Assembly (NCBI GenBank): GCA_030272155.1
Contig: CP126199.1
Location: 4,142,501 to 4,206,500 of the forward strand
DNA length: 64,000 bases
Direction of reading: 5' to 3'
Source: Tetradesmus obliquus
Taxonomy: Eukaryota; Chlorophyta; Chlorophyceae; Sphaeropleales; Scenedesmaceae
Shown here: one piece after another, positions 20,980 to 34,781 of the stretch
How positions within the stretch are numbered: position 1 is the stretch's first letter
Layout: every line of letters begins with the position of its first letter
Position numbers and translations under genes: made by a program
The notes under the pieces: generated by a model
What the model saw: the letters and a program-made list of their open reading frames with translations, nothing else
The model's database searches: none
What the model was told of the DNA's origin: nothing

Positions 20980-21180
20980 TTTTTTTTTATTTTGAAGCAA
21001 GAACGTTACAAGGGCTGACCTAAATAACTGTGCACTTGCTCCATAAAAAGATCCATTGAGAGAGTGAGGCAACCTGTTCCGCACTCACTCCACAGGTCTC
21101 TTGTACCAAGAGACGCTGTCACACGATCATGCAGACAGCCCCTTGCGGAGCAGCCCCGAAAGGCATCCAGGATCTGACCG
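20980..21180 (-). mobile_element. Insertion M1, copy 2
   Basis: As the 17005 copy, but the T-run is interrupted by a single TATTTT rather than TATTATTTT. Confidence 0.9.
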
Positions 21181-21427
21181 AATGAATACACTTTCACGAA
21201 GCACACCTAGCACATTTCCAAACTGGGACACGAGGCGGGCCGGACCGAAATTTCAACCGTTGCGGCGCATCGAAGGCCGCTGTGCTTATTTTCATAAGTC
21301 AGTCCTGAGCAGGTGGGGGCCTAACAAGCTTGTTCATGGAACGTCCGGGATAAAAGCGTCCAGTAGGAATTTTAGCCGGCCAGTGAGTTTCCAGTGGCGG
21401 TTCACAGACACCCGTGCCAACCCGCAT

Positions 21428-21841
21428 CCATGCAGTGATAGCTGACAGTTGCGCCATGGACGGATTTTGATTCAAGGGCCAGTCACGGTCTGTCACACAT
21501 CACAGGACGTCATTGCGCGACTGTGATTTTAGTGGAGTCTGGGCACTCGGTCAGGTCCTGGATGCCTTTCGGGGCTGCTCCGCAAGGGGCTGTCTGCATG
21601 ATCGTGTGACAGCGTCTCTTGGTACAAGAGACCTGTGGAGTGAGTGCGGAACAGGTTGCCTCACTCTCTCAATGGATCTTTTTATGGAGCAAGTGCACAG
21701 TTATTTAGGTCAGCCCTTGTTTTTTTTTTTTTTTTTTTTGAAGCAAGAACGTTACAAGGGCTGACCTAAATAACTGTGCACTTGCTCCATAAAAAGATCC
21801 ATTGAGGTCAGCCCTTGTAACGTTCTTGCTTCAAAAAAAAA
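21428..21841 (+). mobile_element. Insertion P1, copy 2, with nested inverted LINE-A
   Basis: Contains the nested inverted piece from ~21721. It lacks the 1-bp deletion of the 17454 copy. Confidence 0.9.
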
Positions 21842-21968
21842 AACCCGCATCCAAAAAAAAAAAAAAACCCGCATCCTGCACCCAGGACATTTCCAAACTG
21901 GGACACGAGGCGGGCCGGACCGAAATTTCAACCGTTGCGGCGCATCTTTTTTTTTTTTGTGCGGCGCA

Positions 21969-22008
<40 letters not shown>

Positions 22009-23029
22009 AAGCAAGAACGTTACACGGGCTGACCTAAATAACTGTGCGGCGCATCGATGGCCGCTGCGCCTTTTTTCATAAGCCAGTCCTGAGCAGGTGG
22101 GGACCTAACACGCTTGTTCAACACAAAAAAAAAAAAAAAAAACACGCTTGTTCATGGAACGTCCGGGGTAAAAGCATCCAGTAGGAATTTTAGCCGGCCA
22201 GTGAGTTTCCAGTGGCGGTTCACAGACACCCGTGCCAACCCGCATCCTGCACCCAGGACATTCGTACGGGTTTTAATATGATATATCGACAATTGTTTTT
22301 TTTTTGAGCATATCGACATTTTACAAAGAGACATAACAATGAATACACCTTTCACGAAGCACACCTAGCACATTTCCAAACTGGGACACGAGGCGGGCCG
22401 GACCGAAATTTCAACCGTTGCGGCGCATCGATGGCCGCTGCGCTTATTTTCATAAGCCAGTCCTGAGCAGGTGGGGACCTAACACGCTTGTTCATGGAAC
22501 GTCCGGGATAAAAGCGTCCAGTAGGAATTTTAGCCGGCCAGTGAGTTTCCAGTGGCGGTTCACAGACACCCGTGCCAACCCGCATCCTGCACCCAGGACA
22601 TTCGTACGGGTTTTAATATGATATATCGACAATTGTTTTTTTTTTGAAGCATATCGACATTTTACAAAGAGACATAACAATGAATACACCTTTCACGAAG
22701 CACACCTAGCACATTTCCAAACTGGGACACGAGGCGGGCCGGACCGATATTTCAACCGTTGCGGCGCATCGAAGGCCGCTGCGCTTATTTTCATAAGCCA
22801 GTCCTGAGCAGGTGGGGACCTAACACGCTTGTTCATGGAACGTCCGGGGTAAAAGCATCCAGTAGGAATTTTAGCCGGCCAGTGATTTTCCAGTGGCGGT
22901 TCACAGACACCCGTGCCAACCCGCATCCTGCACCCAGGACATTCGTACGGGTTTTGATATGATATATCGACATTTGTTTTTTTTTGAAGCATATCGACAT
23001 TTTACAAAGAGACATAACAATGAATACAC

Positions 23030-23233
23030 TTTTTTTTTATTATTTTGAAGCAAGAACGTTACAAGGGCTGACCTAAATAACTGTGCACTTGCTCCATAAA
23101 AAGATCCATTGAGAGAGTGAGGCAACCTGTTCCGCACTCACTCCACAGGTCTCTTGTACCAAGAGACGCTGTCACACGATCATGCAGACAGCCCCTTGCG
23201 GAGCAGCCCCGAAAGGCATCCAGGATCTGACCG
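23030..23233 (-). mobile_element. Insertion M1, copy 3
   Basis: Same target duplication and diagnostic change. It lies ~2053 bp after copy 2, one higher-order unit. Confidence 0.9.
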
Positions 23234-23480
23234 AATGAATACACTTTCACGAAGCACACCTAGCACATTTCCAAACTGGGACACGAGGCGGGCCGGACCG
23301 AAATTTCAACCGTTGCGGCGCATCGAAGGCCGCTGTGCTTATTTTCATAAGTCAGTCCTGAGCAGGTGGGGGCCTAACAAGCTTGTTCATGGAACGTCCG
23401 GGATAAAAGCGTCCAGTAGGAATTTTAGCCGGCCAGTGAGTTTCCAGTGGCGGTTCACAGACACCCGTGCCAACCCGCAT

Positions 23481-23786
23481 CCATGCAGTGATAGCTGACA
23501 GTTGCGCCATGGACGGATTTTGATTCAAGGGCCAGTCACGGTCTGTCACACATCACAGGACGTCATTGCGCGACTGTGATTTTAGTGGAGTCTGGGCACT
23601 CGGTCAGGTCCTGGATGCCTTTCGGGGCTGCTCCGCAAGGGGCTGTCTGCATGATCGTGTGACAGCGTCTCTTGGTACAAGAGACCTGTGGAGTGAGTGC
23701 GGAACAGGTTGCCTCACTCTCTCAATGGATCTTTTTATGGAGCAAGTGCACAGTTATTTAGGTCAGCCCTTGTAACGTTCTTGCTT

Positions 23787-23820
<34 letters not shown>
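23481..23820 (+). mobile_element. Insertion P1, copy 3, without nested piece
   Basis: Ends in an A-run of ~34 and passes into ACAATGAATACACC instead of ACCCGCATCC. Its right flank is thus that of P2, which indicates exchange between two LINE-A fragments. Confidence 0.85.
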
Positions 23821-23822
<2 letters not shown>

Positions 23823-24173
23823 AATGAATACACCTTTCACGAAGCACACCTAGCACATTTCCAAACTGGGACACGAGGCGGGCCGGACCGAAATTTCAAC
23901 CGTTGCGGCGCATCGATGGCCGCTGCGCTTATTTTCATAAGCCAGTCCTGAGCAGGTGGGGACCTAACACGCTTGTTCATGGAACGTCCGGGGTAAAAGC
24001 ATCCAGTAGGAATTTTAGCCGGCCAGTGAGTTTCCAGTGGCGGTTCACAGACACCCGTGCCAACCCGCATCCTGCACCCAGGACATTCGTACGGGTTTTG
24101 ATATGATATATCGACATTTGTTTTTTTTTGAAGCATATCGACATTTTACAAAGAGACATAACAATGAATACAC

Positions 24174-24377
24174 TTTTTTTTTATTATTTTGAAGCAAGAA
24201 CGTTACAAGGGCTGACCTAAATAACTGTGCACTTGCTCCATAAAAAGATCCATTGAGAGAGTGAGGCAACCTGTTCCGCACTCACTCCACAGGTCTCTTG
24301 TACCAAGAGACGCTGTCACACGATCATGCAGACAGCCCCTTGCGGAGCAGCCCCGAAAGGCATCCAGGATCTGACCG
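24174..24377 (-). mobile_element. Insertion M1, copy 4
   Basis: Follows copy 3 by only ~1144 bp; the intervening unit is shortened through the P1/P2 exchange. Confidence 0.9.
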
Positions 24378-24624
24378 AATGAATACACTTTCACGAAGCA
24401 CACCTAGCACATTTCCAAACTGGGACACGAGGCGGGCCGGACCGAAATTTCAACCGTTGCGGCGCATCGAAGGCCGCTGTGCTTATTTTCATAAGTCAGT
24501 CCTGAGCAGGTGGGGGCCTAACAAGCTTGTTCATGGAACGTCCGGGATAAAAGCGTCCAGTAGGAATTTTAGCCGGCCAGTGAGTTTCCAGTGGCGGTTC
24601 ACAGACACCCGTGCCAACCCGCAT

Positions 24625-25038
24625 CCATGCAGTGATAGCTGACAGTTGCGCCATGGACGGATTTTGATTCAAGGGCCAGTCACGGTCTGTCACACATCAC
24701 AGGACGTCATTGCGCGACTGTGATTTTAGTGGAGTCTGGGCACTCGGTCAGGTCCTGGATGCCTTTCGGGGCTGCTCCGCAAGGGGCTGTCTGCATGATC
24801 GTGTGACAGCGTCTCTTGGTACAAGAGACCTGTGGAGTGAGTGCGGAACAGGTTGCCTCACTCTCTCAATGGATCTTTTTATGGAGCAAGTGCACAGTTA
24901 TTTAGGTCAGCCCTTGTTTTTTTTTTTTTTTTTGAAGCAAGAACGTTACAAGGGCTGACCTAAATAACTGTGCACTTGCTCCATAAAAAGATCCATTGAG
25001 GTCAGCCCTTGTAACGTTCTTGCTTCAAAAAAAAAAAA
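24625..25038 (+). mobile_element. Insertion P1, copy 4, with nested inverted LINE-A
   Basis: Full nested arrangement. The following satellite has GAGGAGGGCC near 25102 and an A inside a long T-run near 25179, both shared only with the block at ~35.57-35.65 kb. Confidence 0.9.
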
Positions 25039-25853
25039 CCCGCATCCAAAAAAAAAAAAAACCCGCATCCTGCACCCAGGACATTTCCAAACTGGGACAC
25101 GAGGAGGGCCGGACCGAAATTTCAACCGTTGCGGCGCATCTTTTTTTTTTTTGTGCGGCGCATCTTTTTTTTTTTTTTATTTTTTTTTTTTTTTTTTTTT
25201 TGAAGCAAGAACGTTACACGGGCTGACCTAAATAACTGTGCGGCGCATCGATGGCCGCTGCGCCTTTTTTCATAAGCCAGTCCTGAGCAGGTGGGGACCT
25301 AACACGCTTGTTCAACACAAAAAAAAAAAAAAAAAAACACGCTTGTTCATGGAACGTCCGGGGTAAAAGCATCCAGTAGGAATTTTAGCCGGCCAGTGAG
25401 TTTCCAGTGGCGGTTCACAGACACCCGTGCCAACCCGCATCCTGCACCCAGGACATTCGTACGGGTTTTAATATGATATATCGACAATTGTTTTTTTTTT
25501 AAGCATATCGACATTTTACAAAGAGACATAACAATGAATACACTTTCACAAAGCACACCCAGCACATTTCCAAACTGGGACACGAGGCGGGCCGGACCGA
25601 AATTTCAACCGTTGCGGCGCATCGATGGCCGCTGCGCTTATTTTCATAAGCCAGTCCTGAGCAGGTGGGGACCTAACACGCTTGTGCATGGAACGTCCGG
25701 GAAAAAAGCGTCCAGTAGGAATTTTAGCCGGCCAGTGAGTTTCCAGTGGCGGTTCAGAGACACCCGTGCCAACCCGCATCCTGCACCCAGGACATTCGTA
25801 CGGGTTCTAATTAGATATATCGACATTTAACAAAGAGACATAACAATGAATAC

Positions 25854-26179
25854 CATGCAGTGATAGCTGACAGTTACGCCATGGACAGATTTTGTTTCAA
25901 GGGCCAGTCACGGTATGTCACACATCACAGGACGTCATTGCGCGGCTGTGATTTTAGTGGAGTCTGGGCACTCGGTCAGGTCCTGGATGCCTTTCGGGGC
26001 TGCTCCGCAAGGGGCTGTCTGCATGATCGTGTGACAGCGTCTCTTGGTACAAGAGACCTGTGGAGTGAGTGCGGAACAGGTTGCCTCACTCTCTCAATGG
26101 ATCTTTTTATGGAGCAAGTGCACAGTTATTTAGGTCCGCCCTTGTAACGTTCTTGCTTCAAAAAAAAGAAAAAAAAAAA
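25854..26179 (+). mobile_element. Insertion P2, copy 2
   Basis: Left flank as at 19598; the tail (A-run with one G) runs directly into a P1-type fragment at ATAGCTGACAG. Confidence 0.85.
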
Positions 26180-26484
26180 TAGCTGACAGTTGCGCCATGG
26201 ACGGATTTTGATTCAAGGACCAGTCACGGTCTGTCACACATCACAGGACGTCATTGCGCGACTGTGATTTTAGTGGAGTCTGGGCACTCGGTCAGGTCCT
26301 GGATGCCTTTCGGGGCTGCTCCGCAAGGGGCTGTCTGCATGATCGTGTGACAGCGTCTCTTGGTACAAGAGACCTGTGGAGTGAGTGCGGAACAGGTTGC
26401 CTCACTCTCTCAATGGATCTTTTTATGGAGCAAGTGCACAGTTATTTAGGTCAGCCCTTGTAACGTTCTTGCTTCAAAAAAAAA
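26180..26484 (+). mobile_element. P1-type LINE-A fragment fused behind P2
   Basis: Carries the P1 marks (TTGCGCC, GATTCAAGG) but lacks its first ~11 bases. It ends in poly(A), ACCCGCATCC, a further tail-only A-run and ACCCGCATCC again. Confidence 0.85.
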
Positions 26485-28394
26485 AAAACCCGCATCCAAA
26501 AAAAAAAAACCCGCATCCTGCACCCAGGACATTTCCAAACTGGGACACGAGGCGGGCCGGACCGAAATTTCAACCGTTGCGGCGCATCTTTTTTTTTTTT
26601 TGTGCGGCGCATCGATGGCCGCTGCGCCTTTTTTTTTTTTTTTTGAAGCAAGACGCCTTTTTTCATAAGCCAGTCCTGAGCAGGTGGGGACCTAACACGC
26701 TTGTTCATGGAACGTCCGGGATAAAAGCGTCGAGTAGGAATTTTAGCCGGCCAGTGAGTTTCCAGTGGCGGTTTACAGACACCCGTGCCAACCCGCATCG
26801 TGCACCCAGGACATTCGTACGGGTTTTAATATGATATATCGACAATTGTTTTTTTTTGAAGCATATCGACATTTTACAAAGAGATATAACAATGAATACA
26901 CTTTCACGAAGCACACCTAGCACATTTTTAAACTGGGACACGAGGCGGGCCGGACCGAAATTTCAACCGTTGCGGCGCATCGATGGCCGCTGCGCTTATT
27001 TTCATAAGCCAGTCCTGAGCAGGTGGGGACCTAACACGCTTGTTCATGGAACGTCCGGGAAAAAAGCGTCCAGTAGGAGTTTTAGCCGGCCAGTGAGTTT
27101 CCAGTGGCGGTTCACAGACACCCTTGCCAACCCGCATCCTGCACCCAGGACATTCGTACGGGTTCTAATATGATATATCGACATTTTACAAAGAGATATA
27201 ACAATGAATACACTTTCACGAAGCACACCTAGCACATTTCCAAACTGGGACACGAGGTGGGCCGGACCGAAATTTCAACCGTTGCGGCGCATCGGTGGCC
27301 GCTGCGCTTATTTTCATAAGCCAGTCCTGAGCAGGTGGGGACCTAACACGCTTGTTCATGGAACGTCCGGGGTAAAAGCATCCAGTAGGAATTTTAGCCG
27401 GCCAGTGAGTTTCCAGTGGCGGTTCACAGACACCCGTGCCAACCCGCATCCTGCACCCAGGACATTCGTACGGGTTTTAATATGATATATCGACAATTGT
27501 TTTTTTTTGAAGCATATCAACATTTTACAAAGAGACATAACAATGAATACACTTTCACGAAGCACACCTAGCACATTTCCAAACTGGGACACGAGGCGGG
27601 CCGGACCGAAATTTTAACCGTTGCGGCGCATCGATGGCCGCTGCGCTTATTTTCATAAGCCAGTCCTGAGCAGGTGGGGACCTAACACGCTTGTTCATGG
27701 AACGTCCGGGAAAAAAGCGTCCAGTAGGAATTTTAGCCGGCCAGTGAGTTTCCAGTGGCGGTTCACAGACACCCGTGCCAACCCGCATCAAAAAAAAAAA
27801 AAACCCGCATCCTGCACCCAGGACATTTCCAAACTGGGACACGAGGCGGGCCGGACCGAAATTTCAACCGTTGCGGCGCATCTTTTTTTTTTTTTTTGTG
27901 CGGCGCATCGATGGCCGCTGCGCCTTTTTTCATAAGCCAGTCCTGAGCAGGTGGGGACCTAACACGCTTGTTCATGGAACGTCCGGGATAAAAGCGTCCA
28001 GTAGGAATTTTAGCCGGCCAGTGAGTTTCCAGTGGCGGTTCACAGACACCCGTGCCAACCCGCATCCTGCACCCAGGACATTCGTACGGGTTCTAATCTG
28101 ATATATCGACATTTTACAAAGCGATATAACAATGAATACACTATCACGAAGCACACCTAGCACATTTCCAAACTGGGACACGAGGCGGGCCGGACCGAAA
28201 TTTCAACCGTTGCGGCGCATCGAAGGCCGCTGTGCTTATTTTCATAAGTCAGTCCTGAGCAGGTGGGGGCCTAACAAGCTTGTTCATGGAACGTCCGGGA
28301 TAAAAGCGTCGAGTAGGAATTTTAGCCGGCCAGTGAGTTTCCAGTGGCGGTTTACAGACACCCGTGCCAACCCGCATCGTGCACCCAGGACATT

Positions 28395-28477
28395 TTTTTT
28401 TTGAAGCAAGAACGTTTTTTTTTTTTTTTTTTTTTTTTTGAAGCAAGAACGTTACAAGGGCTGACCTAAATAACTGT
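28395..28477 (-). mobile_element. LINE-A end with a tail-only insertion inside it
   Basis: A ~38-bp LINE-A end between two copies of GCACCCAGGACATT. It is itself split by a T-run (28417-28439) that duplicates GAAGCAAGAACGTT. A tail-only event thus hit the terminus of an older LINE-A. Confidence 0.8.
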
Positions 28478-30062
28478 GCACCCAGGACATTCGTACGGGT
28501 TCTAATATGATATATCGACATTTTACAAAGAGATATAACAATGAATACACTTTCACGAAGCACACCTAGCACATTTTTAAACTGGGACACGAGGCGGGCC
28601 GGACCGAAATTTCAACCGTTGCGGCGCATCGATGGCCGCTGCGCTTATTTTCATAAGCCAGTCCTGAGCAGGTGGGGACCTAACACGCTTGTTCATGGAA
28701 CGTCCGGGAAAAAAGCGTCCAGTAGGAGTTTTAGCCGGCCAGTGAGTTTCCAGTGGCGGTTCACAGACACCCTTGCCAACCCGCATCCTGCACCCAGGAC
28801 ATTCGTACGGGTTCTAATATGATATATCGACATTTTACAAAGAGATATAACAATGAATACACTTTCACGAAGCACACCTAGCACATTTCCAAACTGGGAC
28901 ACGAGGTGGGCCGGACCGAAATTTCAACCGTTGCGGCGCATCGATGGCCGCTGCGCTTATTTTCATAAGCCAGTCCTGAGCAGGTGGGGACCTAACACGC
29001 TTGTTCATGGAACGTCAGGGGTAAAAGCATCCAGTAGGAATTTTAGCCGGCCAGTGAGTTTCCAGTGGCGGTTCACAGACACCCGTGCCAACCCGCATCC
29101 TGCACCCAGGACATTCGTACGGGTTTTAATATGATATATCGACAATTGTTTTTTTTTGAAGCATATCGACATTTTACAAAGAGACATAACAATGAATACA
29201 CTTTCACGAAGCACACCCAGCACATTTCCAAACTGGGACACGAGGCGGGCCGGACCGAAATTTCAACCGTTGCGGCGCATCGATGGCCGCTGCGCTTATT
29301 TTCATAAGCCAGTCCTGAGCAGGTGGGGACCTAACACGCTTGTTCATAGAACGTCCGGGAAAAAAGCGTCCAGTAGGAATTTTAGCCGGCCAGTGAGTTT
29401 CCAGTGGCGGTTCAGAGACACCCGTGCCAACCCGCATCCTGCACCCAGGACATTCGTACGGGTTCTAATCAGATATATCGACATTTTACAAAGAGACATA
29501 ACAATGAATACACCTTTCACGAAGCACACCTAGCACATTTCCAAACTGGGACACGAGGCGGGCCGGACCGAAATTTCAACCGTTGCGGCGCATCGATGGC
29601 CGCTGCGCTTATTTTCATAAGCCAGTCCTGAGCAGGTGGGGACCTAACACGCTTGTTCATGGAACGTCCGGGAAAAAAGCGTCCAGTAGGAATTTTAGCC
29701 GGCCAGTGAGTTTCCAGTGGCGGTTCACAGACACCCGTGCCAACCCGCATCCTGCACCCAGGACATTCGTACGGGTTGTTATATGATATATCGACAATTG
29801 TTTTTTTTTTGAAGCATATCGACATTTTACAAAGAGACATAACAATGAATACACCTTTCACGAAGCACACCTAGCACATTTCCAAACTGGGACACGAGGC
29901 GGGCCGGACCGATATTTCAACCGTTGCGGCGCATCGAAGGCCGCTGCGCTTATTTTCATAAGCCAGTCCTGAGCAGGTGGGGACCTAACACGCTTGTTCA
30001 TGGAACGTCCGGGGTAAAAGCATCCAGTAGGAATTTTAGCCGGCCAGTGAGTTTCCAGTGGC

Positions 30063-30064
<2 letters not shown>

Positions 30065-30093
<29 letters not shown>
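30065..30093. repeat. T-run bridging a satellite deletion
   Basis: 29 T joining GTGGCGG to ACAAAGAGACAT. The ~100 bp of monomer normally between them is missing and no target-site duplication is seen. Homologous runs are 31 T (40191) and 73 T (45273). Confidence 0.75.
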
Positions 30094-30098
<5 letters not shown>

Positions 30099-30481
30099 GA
30101 GACATAACAATGAATACACCTTTCACAAAAAAAAATACACCTTTCACGAAGCACACCTAGCACATTTCCAAACTGTGACACGAGGCGGGCCGGACCGAAA
30201 TTTCAACCGTTGCGGCGCATCGAAGGCCGCTGTGCTTATTTTCATAAGTCAGTCCTGAGCAGGTGGGGGCCTAACAAGCTTGTTCATGGAACGTCCGGGA
30301 TAAAAGCGTCCAGTAGGAATTTTAGCCGGCCAGTGATTTTCCAGTGGCGGTTCACAGACACCCGTGCCAACCCGCATCCTGCACCCAGGACATTCGTACG
30401 GGTTTTGATATGATATATCGACATTTGTTTTTTTTTGAAGCATATCGACATTTTACAAAGAGACATAACAATGAATACACT

Positions 30482-30684
30482 TTTTTTTTATTATTTTGAA
30501 GCAAGAACGTTACAAGGGCTGACCTAAATAACTGTGCACTTGCTCCATAAAAAGATCCATTGAGAGAGTGAGGCAACCTGTTCCGCACTCACTCCACAGG
30601 TCTCTTGTACCAAGAGACGCTGTCACACGATCATGCAGACAGCCCCTTGCGGAGCAGCCCCGAAAGGCATCCAGGATCTGACCG
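30482..30684 (-). mobile_element. Insertion M1, copy 5
   Basis: TATTATTTT form, about 450 bp upstream of a P1 copy as elsewhere. Confidence 0.9.
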
Positions 30685-30931
30685 AATGAATACACTTTCA
30701 CGAAGCACACCTAGCACATTTCCAAACTGGGACACGAGGCGGGCCGGACCGAAATTTCAACCGTTGCGGCGCATCGAAGGCCGCTGTGCTTATTTTCATA
30801 AGTCAGTCCTGAGCAGGTGGGGGCCTAACAAGCTTGTTCATGGAACGTCCGGGATAAAAGCGTCCAGTAGGAATTTTAGCCGGCCAGTGAGTTTCCAGTG
30901 GCGGTTCACAGACACCCGTGCCAACCCGCAT

Positions 30932-31346
30932 CCATGCAGTGATAGCTGACAGTTGCGCCATGGACGGATTTTGATTCAAGGGCCAGTCACGGTCTGTCAC
31001 ACATCACAGGACGTCATTGCGCGACTGTGATTTTAGTGGAGTCTGGGCACTCGGTCAGGTCCTGGATGCCTTCGGGGCTGCTCCGCAAGGGGCTGTCTGC
31101 ATGATCGTGTGACAGCGTCTCTTGGTACAAGAGACCTGTGGAGTGAGTGCGGAACAGGTTGCCTCACTCTCTCAATGGATCTTTTTATGGAGCAAGTGCA
31201 CAGTTATTTAGGTCAGCCCTTGTTTTTTTTTTTTTTTTTTTTGAAGCAAGAACGTTACAAGGGCTGACCTAAATAACTGTGCACTTGCTCCATAAAAAGA
31301 TCCATTGAGGTCAGCCCTTGTAACGTTCTTGCTTCAAAAAAAAAAA
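30932..31346 (+). mobile_element. Insertion P1, copy 5, with nested inverted LINE-A
   Basis: Shares the GCCTTCGGGG 1-bp deletion with the 17454 copy, so these two belong to one sub-lineage of the block. Confidence 0.9.
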
Positions 31347-32151
31347 CCCGCATCCAAAAAAAAAAAAAACCCGCATCCTGCACCCAGGACATTTCCAAAC
31401 TGGGACACGAGGCGGGCCGGACCGAAATTTCAACCGTTGCGGCGCATCTTTTTTTTTTTTTTGCGGCGCATCTTTTTTTTTTTTTTTTTTTTTTTTTTTT
31501 GAAGCAAGAACGTTACACGGGCTGACCTAAATAACTGTGCGGCGCATCGATGGCCGCTGCGCCTTTTTTCATAAGCCAGTCCTGAGCAGGTGGGGACCTA
31601 ACACGCTTGTTCAACACAAAAAAAAAAAAAAAAAACACGCTTGTTCATGGAACGTCCGGGGTAAAAGCATCCAGTAGGAATTTTAGCCGGCCAGTGAGTT
31701 TCCAGTGGCGGTTCACAGACACCCGTGCCAACCCGCATCCTGCACCCAGGACATTCGTACGGGTTTTAATATGATATATCGACAATTGTTTTTTTTTTGA
31801 GCATATCGACATTTTACAAAGAGACATAACAATGAATACACTTTCACAAAGCACACCCAGCACATTTCCAAACTGGGACACGAGGCGGGCCGGACCGAAA
31901 TTTCAACCGTTGCGGCGCATCGATGGCCGCTGCGCTTATTTTCATAAGCCAGTCCTGAGCAGGTGGGGACCTAACACGCTTGTGCATGGAACGTCCGGGA
32001 AAAAAGCGTCCAGTAGGAATTTTAGCCGGCCAGTGAGTTTCCAGTGGCGGTTCAGAGACACCCGTGCCAACCCGCATCCTGCACCCAGGACATTCGTACG
32101 GGTTCTAATTAGATATATCGACATTTAACAAAGAGACATAACAATGAATAC

Positions 32152-32480
32152 CATGCAGTGATAGCTGACAGTTACGCCATGGACAGATTTTGTTTCAAGG
32201 GCCAGTCACGGTATGTCACACATCACAGGACGTCATTGCGCGGCTGTGATTTTAGTGGAGTCTGGGCACTCGGTCAGGTCCTGGATGCCTTTCGGGGCTG
32301 CTCCGCAAGGGGCTGTCTGCATGATCGTGTGACAGCGTCTCTTGGTACAAGAGACCTGTGGAGTGAGTGCGGAACAGGTTGCCTCACTCTCTCAATGGAT
32401 CTTTTTATGGAGCAAGTGCACAGTTATTTAGGTCCGCCCTTGTAACGTTCTTGCTTCAAAAAAAAAAAAAAAAAAAAAAT
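32152..32480 (+). mobile_element. Insertion P2, copy 3
   Basis: As the 25854 copy, but the tail lacks the interrupting G. Confidence 0.85.
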
Positions 32481-32787
32481 AGCTGACAGTTGCGCCATGG
32501 ACGGATTTTGATTCAAGGGCCAGTCACGGTCTGTCACACATCACAGGACGTCATTGCGCGACTGTGATTTTAGTGGAGTCTGGGCACTCGGTCAGGTCCT
32601 GGATGCCTTTCGGGGCTGCTCCGCAAGGGGCTGTCTGCATGATCGTGTGACAGCGTCTCTTGGTACAAGAGACCTGTGGAGTGAGTGCGGAACAGGTTGC
32701 CTCACTCTCTCAATGGATCTTTTTATGGAGCAAGTGCACAGTTATTTAGGTCAGCCCTTGTAACGTTCTTGCTTCAAAAAAAAAAAA
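32481..32787 (+). mobile_element. P1-type LINE-A fragment fused behind P2
   Basis: Equivalent of 26180-26484, here with the usual CAAGGGCCAG. Confidence 0.85.
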
Positions 32788-34697
32788 CCCGCATCCAAAA
32801 AAAAAAAACCCGCATCCTGCACCCAGGACATTTCCAAACTGGGACACGAGGCGGGCCGGACCGAAATTTCAACCGTTGCGGCGCATCTTTTTTTTTTTTT
32901 GTGCGGCGCATCGATGGCCGCTGCGCCTTTTTTTTTTTTTTTTTTGAAGCAAGACGCCTTTTTTCATAAGCCAGTCCTGAGCAGGTGGGGACCTAACACG
33001 CTTGTTCATGGAACGTCCGGGATAAAAGCGTCGAGTAGGAATTTTAGCCGGCCAGTGAGTTTCCAGTGGCGGTTTACAGACACCCGTGCCAACCCGCATC
33101 GTGCACCCAGGACATTCGTACGGGTTTTAATATGATATATCGACAATTGTTTTTTTTTGAAGCATATCGACATTTTACAAAGAGATATAACAATGAATAC
33201 ACTTTCACGAAGCACACCTAGCACATTTTTAAACTGGGACACGAGGCGGGCCGGACCGAAATTTCAACCGTTGCGGCGCATCGATGGCCGCTGCGCTTAT
33301 TTTCATAAGCCAGTCCTGAGCAGGTGGGGACCTAACACGCTTGTTCATGGAACGTCCGGGAAAAAAGCGTCCAGTAGGAGTTTTAGCCGGCCAGTGAGTT
33401 TCCAGTGGCGGTTCACAGACACCCTTGCCAACCCGCATCCTGCACCCAGGACATTCGTACGGGTTCTAATATGATATATCGACATTTTACAAAGAGATAT
33501 AACAATGAATACACTTTCACGAAGCACACCTAGCACATTTCCAAACTGGGACACGAGGTGGGCCGGACCGAAATTTCAACCGTTGCGGCGCATCGGTGGC
33601 CGCTGCGCTTATTTTCATAAGCCAGTCCTGAGCAGGTGGGGACCTAACACGCTTGTTCATGGAACGTCCGGGGTAAAAGCATCCAGTAGGAATTTTAGCC
33701 GGCCAGTGAGTTTCCAGTGGCGGTTCACAGACACCCGTGCCAACCCGCATCCTGCACCCAGGACATTCGTACGGGTTTTAATATGATATATCGACAATTG
33801 TTTTTTTTTGAAGCATATCAACATTTTACAAAGAGACATAACAATGAATACACTTTCACGAAGCACACCTAGCACATTTCCAAACTGGGACACGAGGCGG
33901 GCCGGACCGAAATTTCAACCGTTGCGGCGCATCGATGGCCGCTGCGCTTATTTTCATAAGCCAGTCCTGAGCAGGTGGGGACCTAACACGCTTGTTCATG
34001 GAACGTCCGGGAAAAAAGCGTCCAGTAGGAATTTTAGCCGGCCAGTGAGTTTCCAGTGGCGGTTCACAGACACCCGTGCCAACCCGCATCAAAAAAAAAA
34101 AAAAAACCCGCATCCTGCACCCAGGACATTTCCAAACTGGGACACGAGGCGGGCCGGACCGAAATTTCAACCGTTGCGGCGCATCTTTTTTTTTTTTTTT
34201 TGTGCGGCGCATCGATGGCCGCTGCGCCTTTTTTCATAAGCCAGTCCTGAGCAGGTGGGGACCTAACACGCTTGTTCATGGAACGTCCGGGATAAAAGCG
34301 TCCAGTAGGAATTTTAGCCGGCCAGTGAGTTTCCAGTGGCGGTTCACAGACACCCGTGCCAACCCGCATCCTGCACCCAGGACATTCGTACGGGTTCTAA
34401 TCTGATATATCGACATTTTACAAAGCGATATAACAATGAATACACTATCACGAAGCACACCTAGCACATTTCCAAACTGGGACACGAGGCGGGCCGGACC
34501 GAAATTTCAACCGTTGCGGCGCATCGAAGGCCGCTGTGCTTATTTTCATAAGTCAGTCCTGAGCAGGTGGGGGCCTAACAAGCTTGTTCATGGAACGTCC
34601 GGGATAAAAGCGTCGAGTAGGAATTTTAGCCGGCCAGTGAGTTTCCAGTGGCGGTTTACAGACACCCGTGCCAACCCGCATCGTGCACCCAGGACAT

Positions 34698-34781
34698 TTT
34701 TTTTTTGAAGCAAGAACGTTTTTTTTTTTTTTTTTTTTTTTTTGAAGCAAGAACGTTACAAGGGCTGACCTAAATAACTGT
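34698..34781 (-). mobile_element. LINE-A end with tail-only insertion, block 2 copy
   Basis: Equivalent of 28395-28477; the inner T-run differs slightly in length. Confidence 0.8.

Larger units (their letters stand above)
25530..31827 (+). repeat. Higher-order block 1 (~6.3 kb)
   Basis: Starts at the monomer with TTTCACAAAGCACACCC. Contains P2, a P1-like fragment, six or more monomers, a double insertion at 28395 and M1/P1. The first half recurs at offset ~6298 (block 2) and nearly all at offset ~10466 (block 3). Private changes include CAAGGACCAG near 26215 and AATTTTAACC near 27611. Confidence 0.85.
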
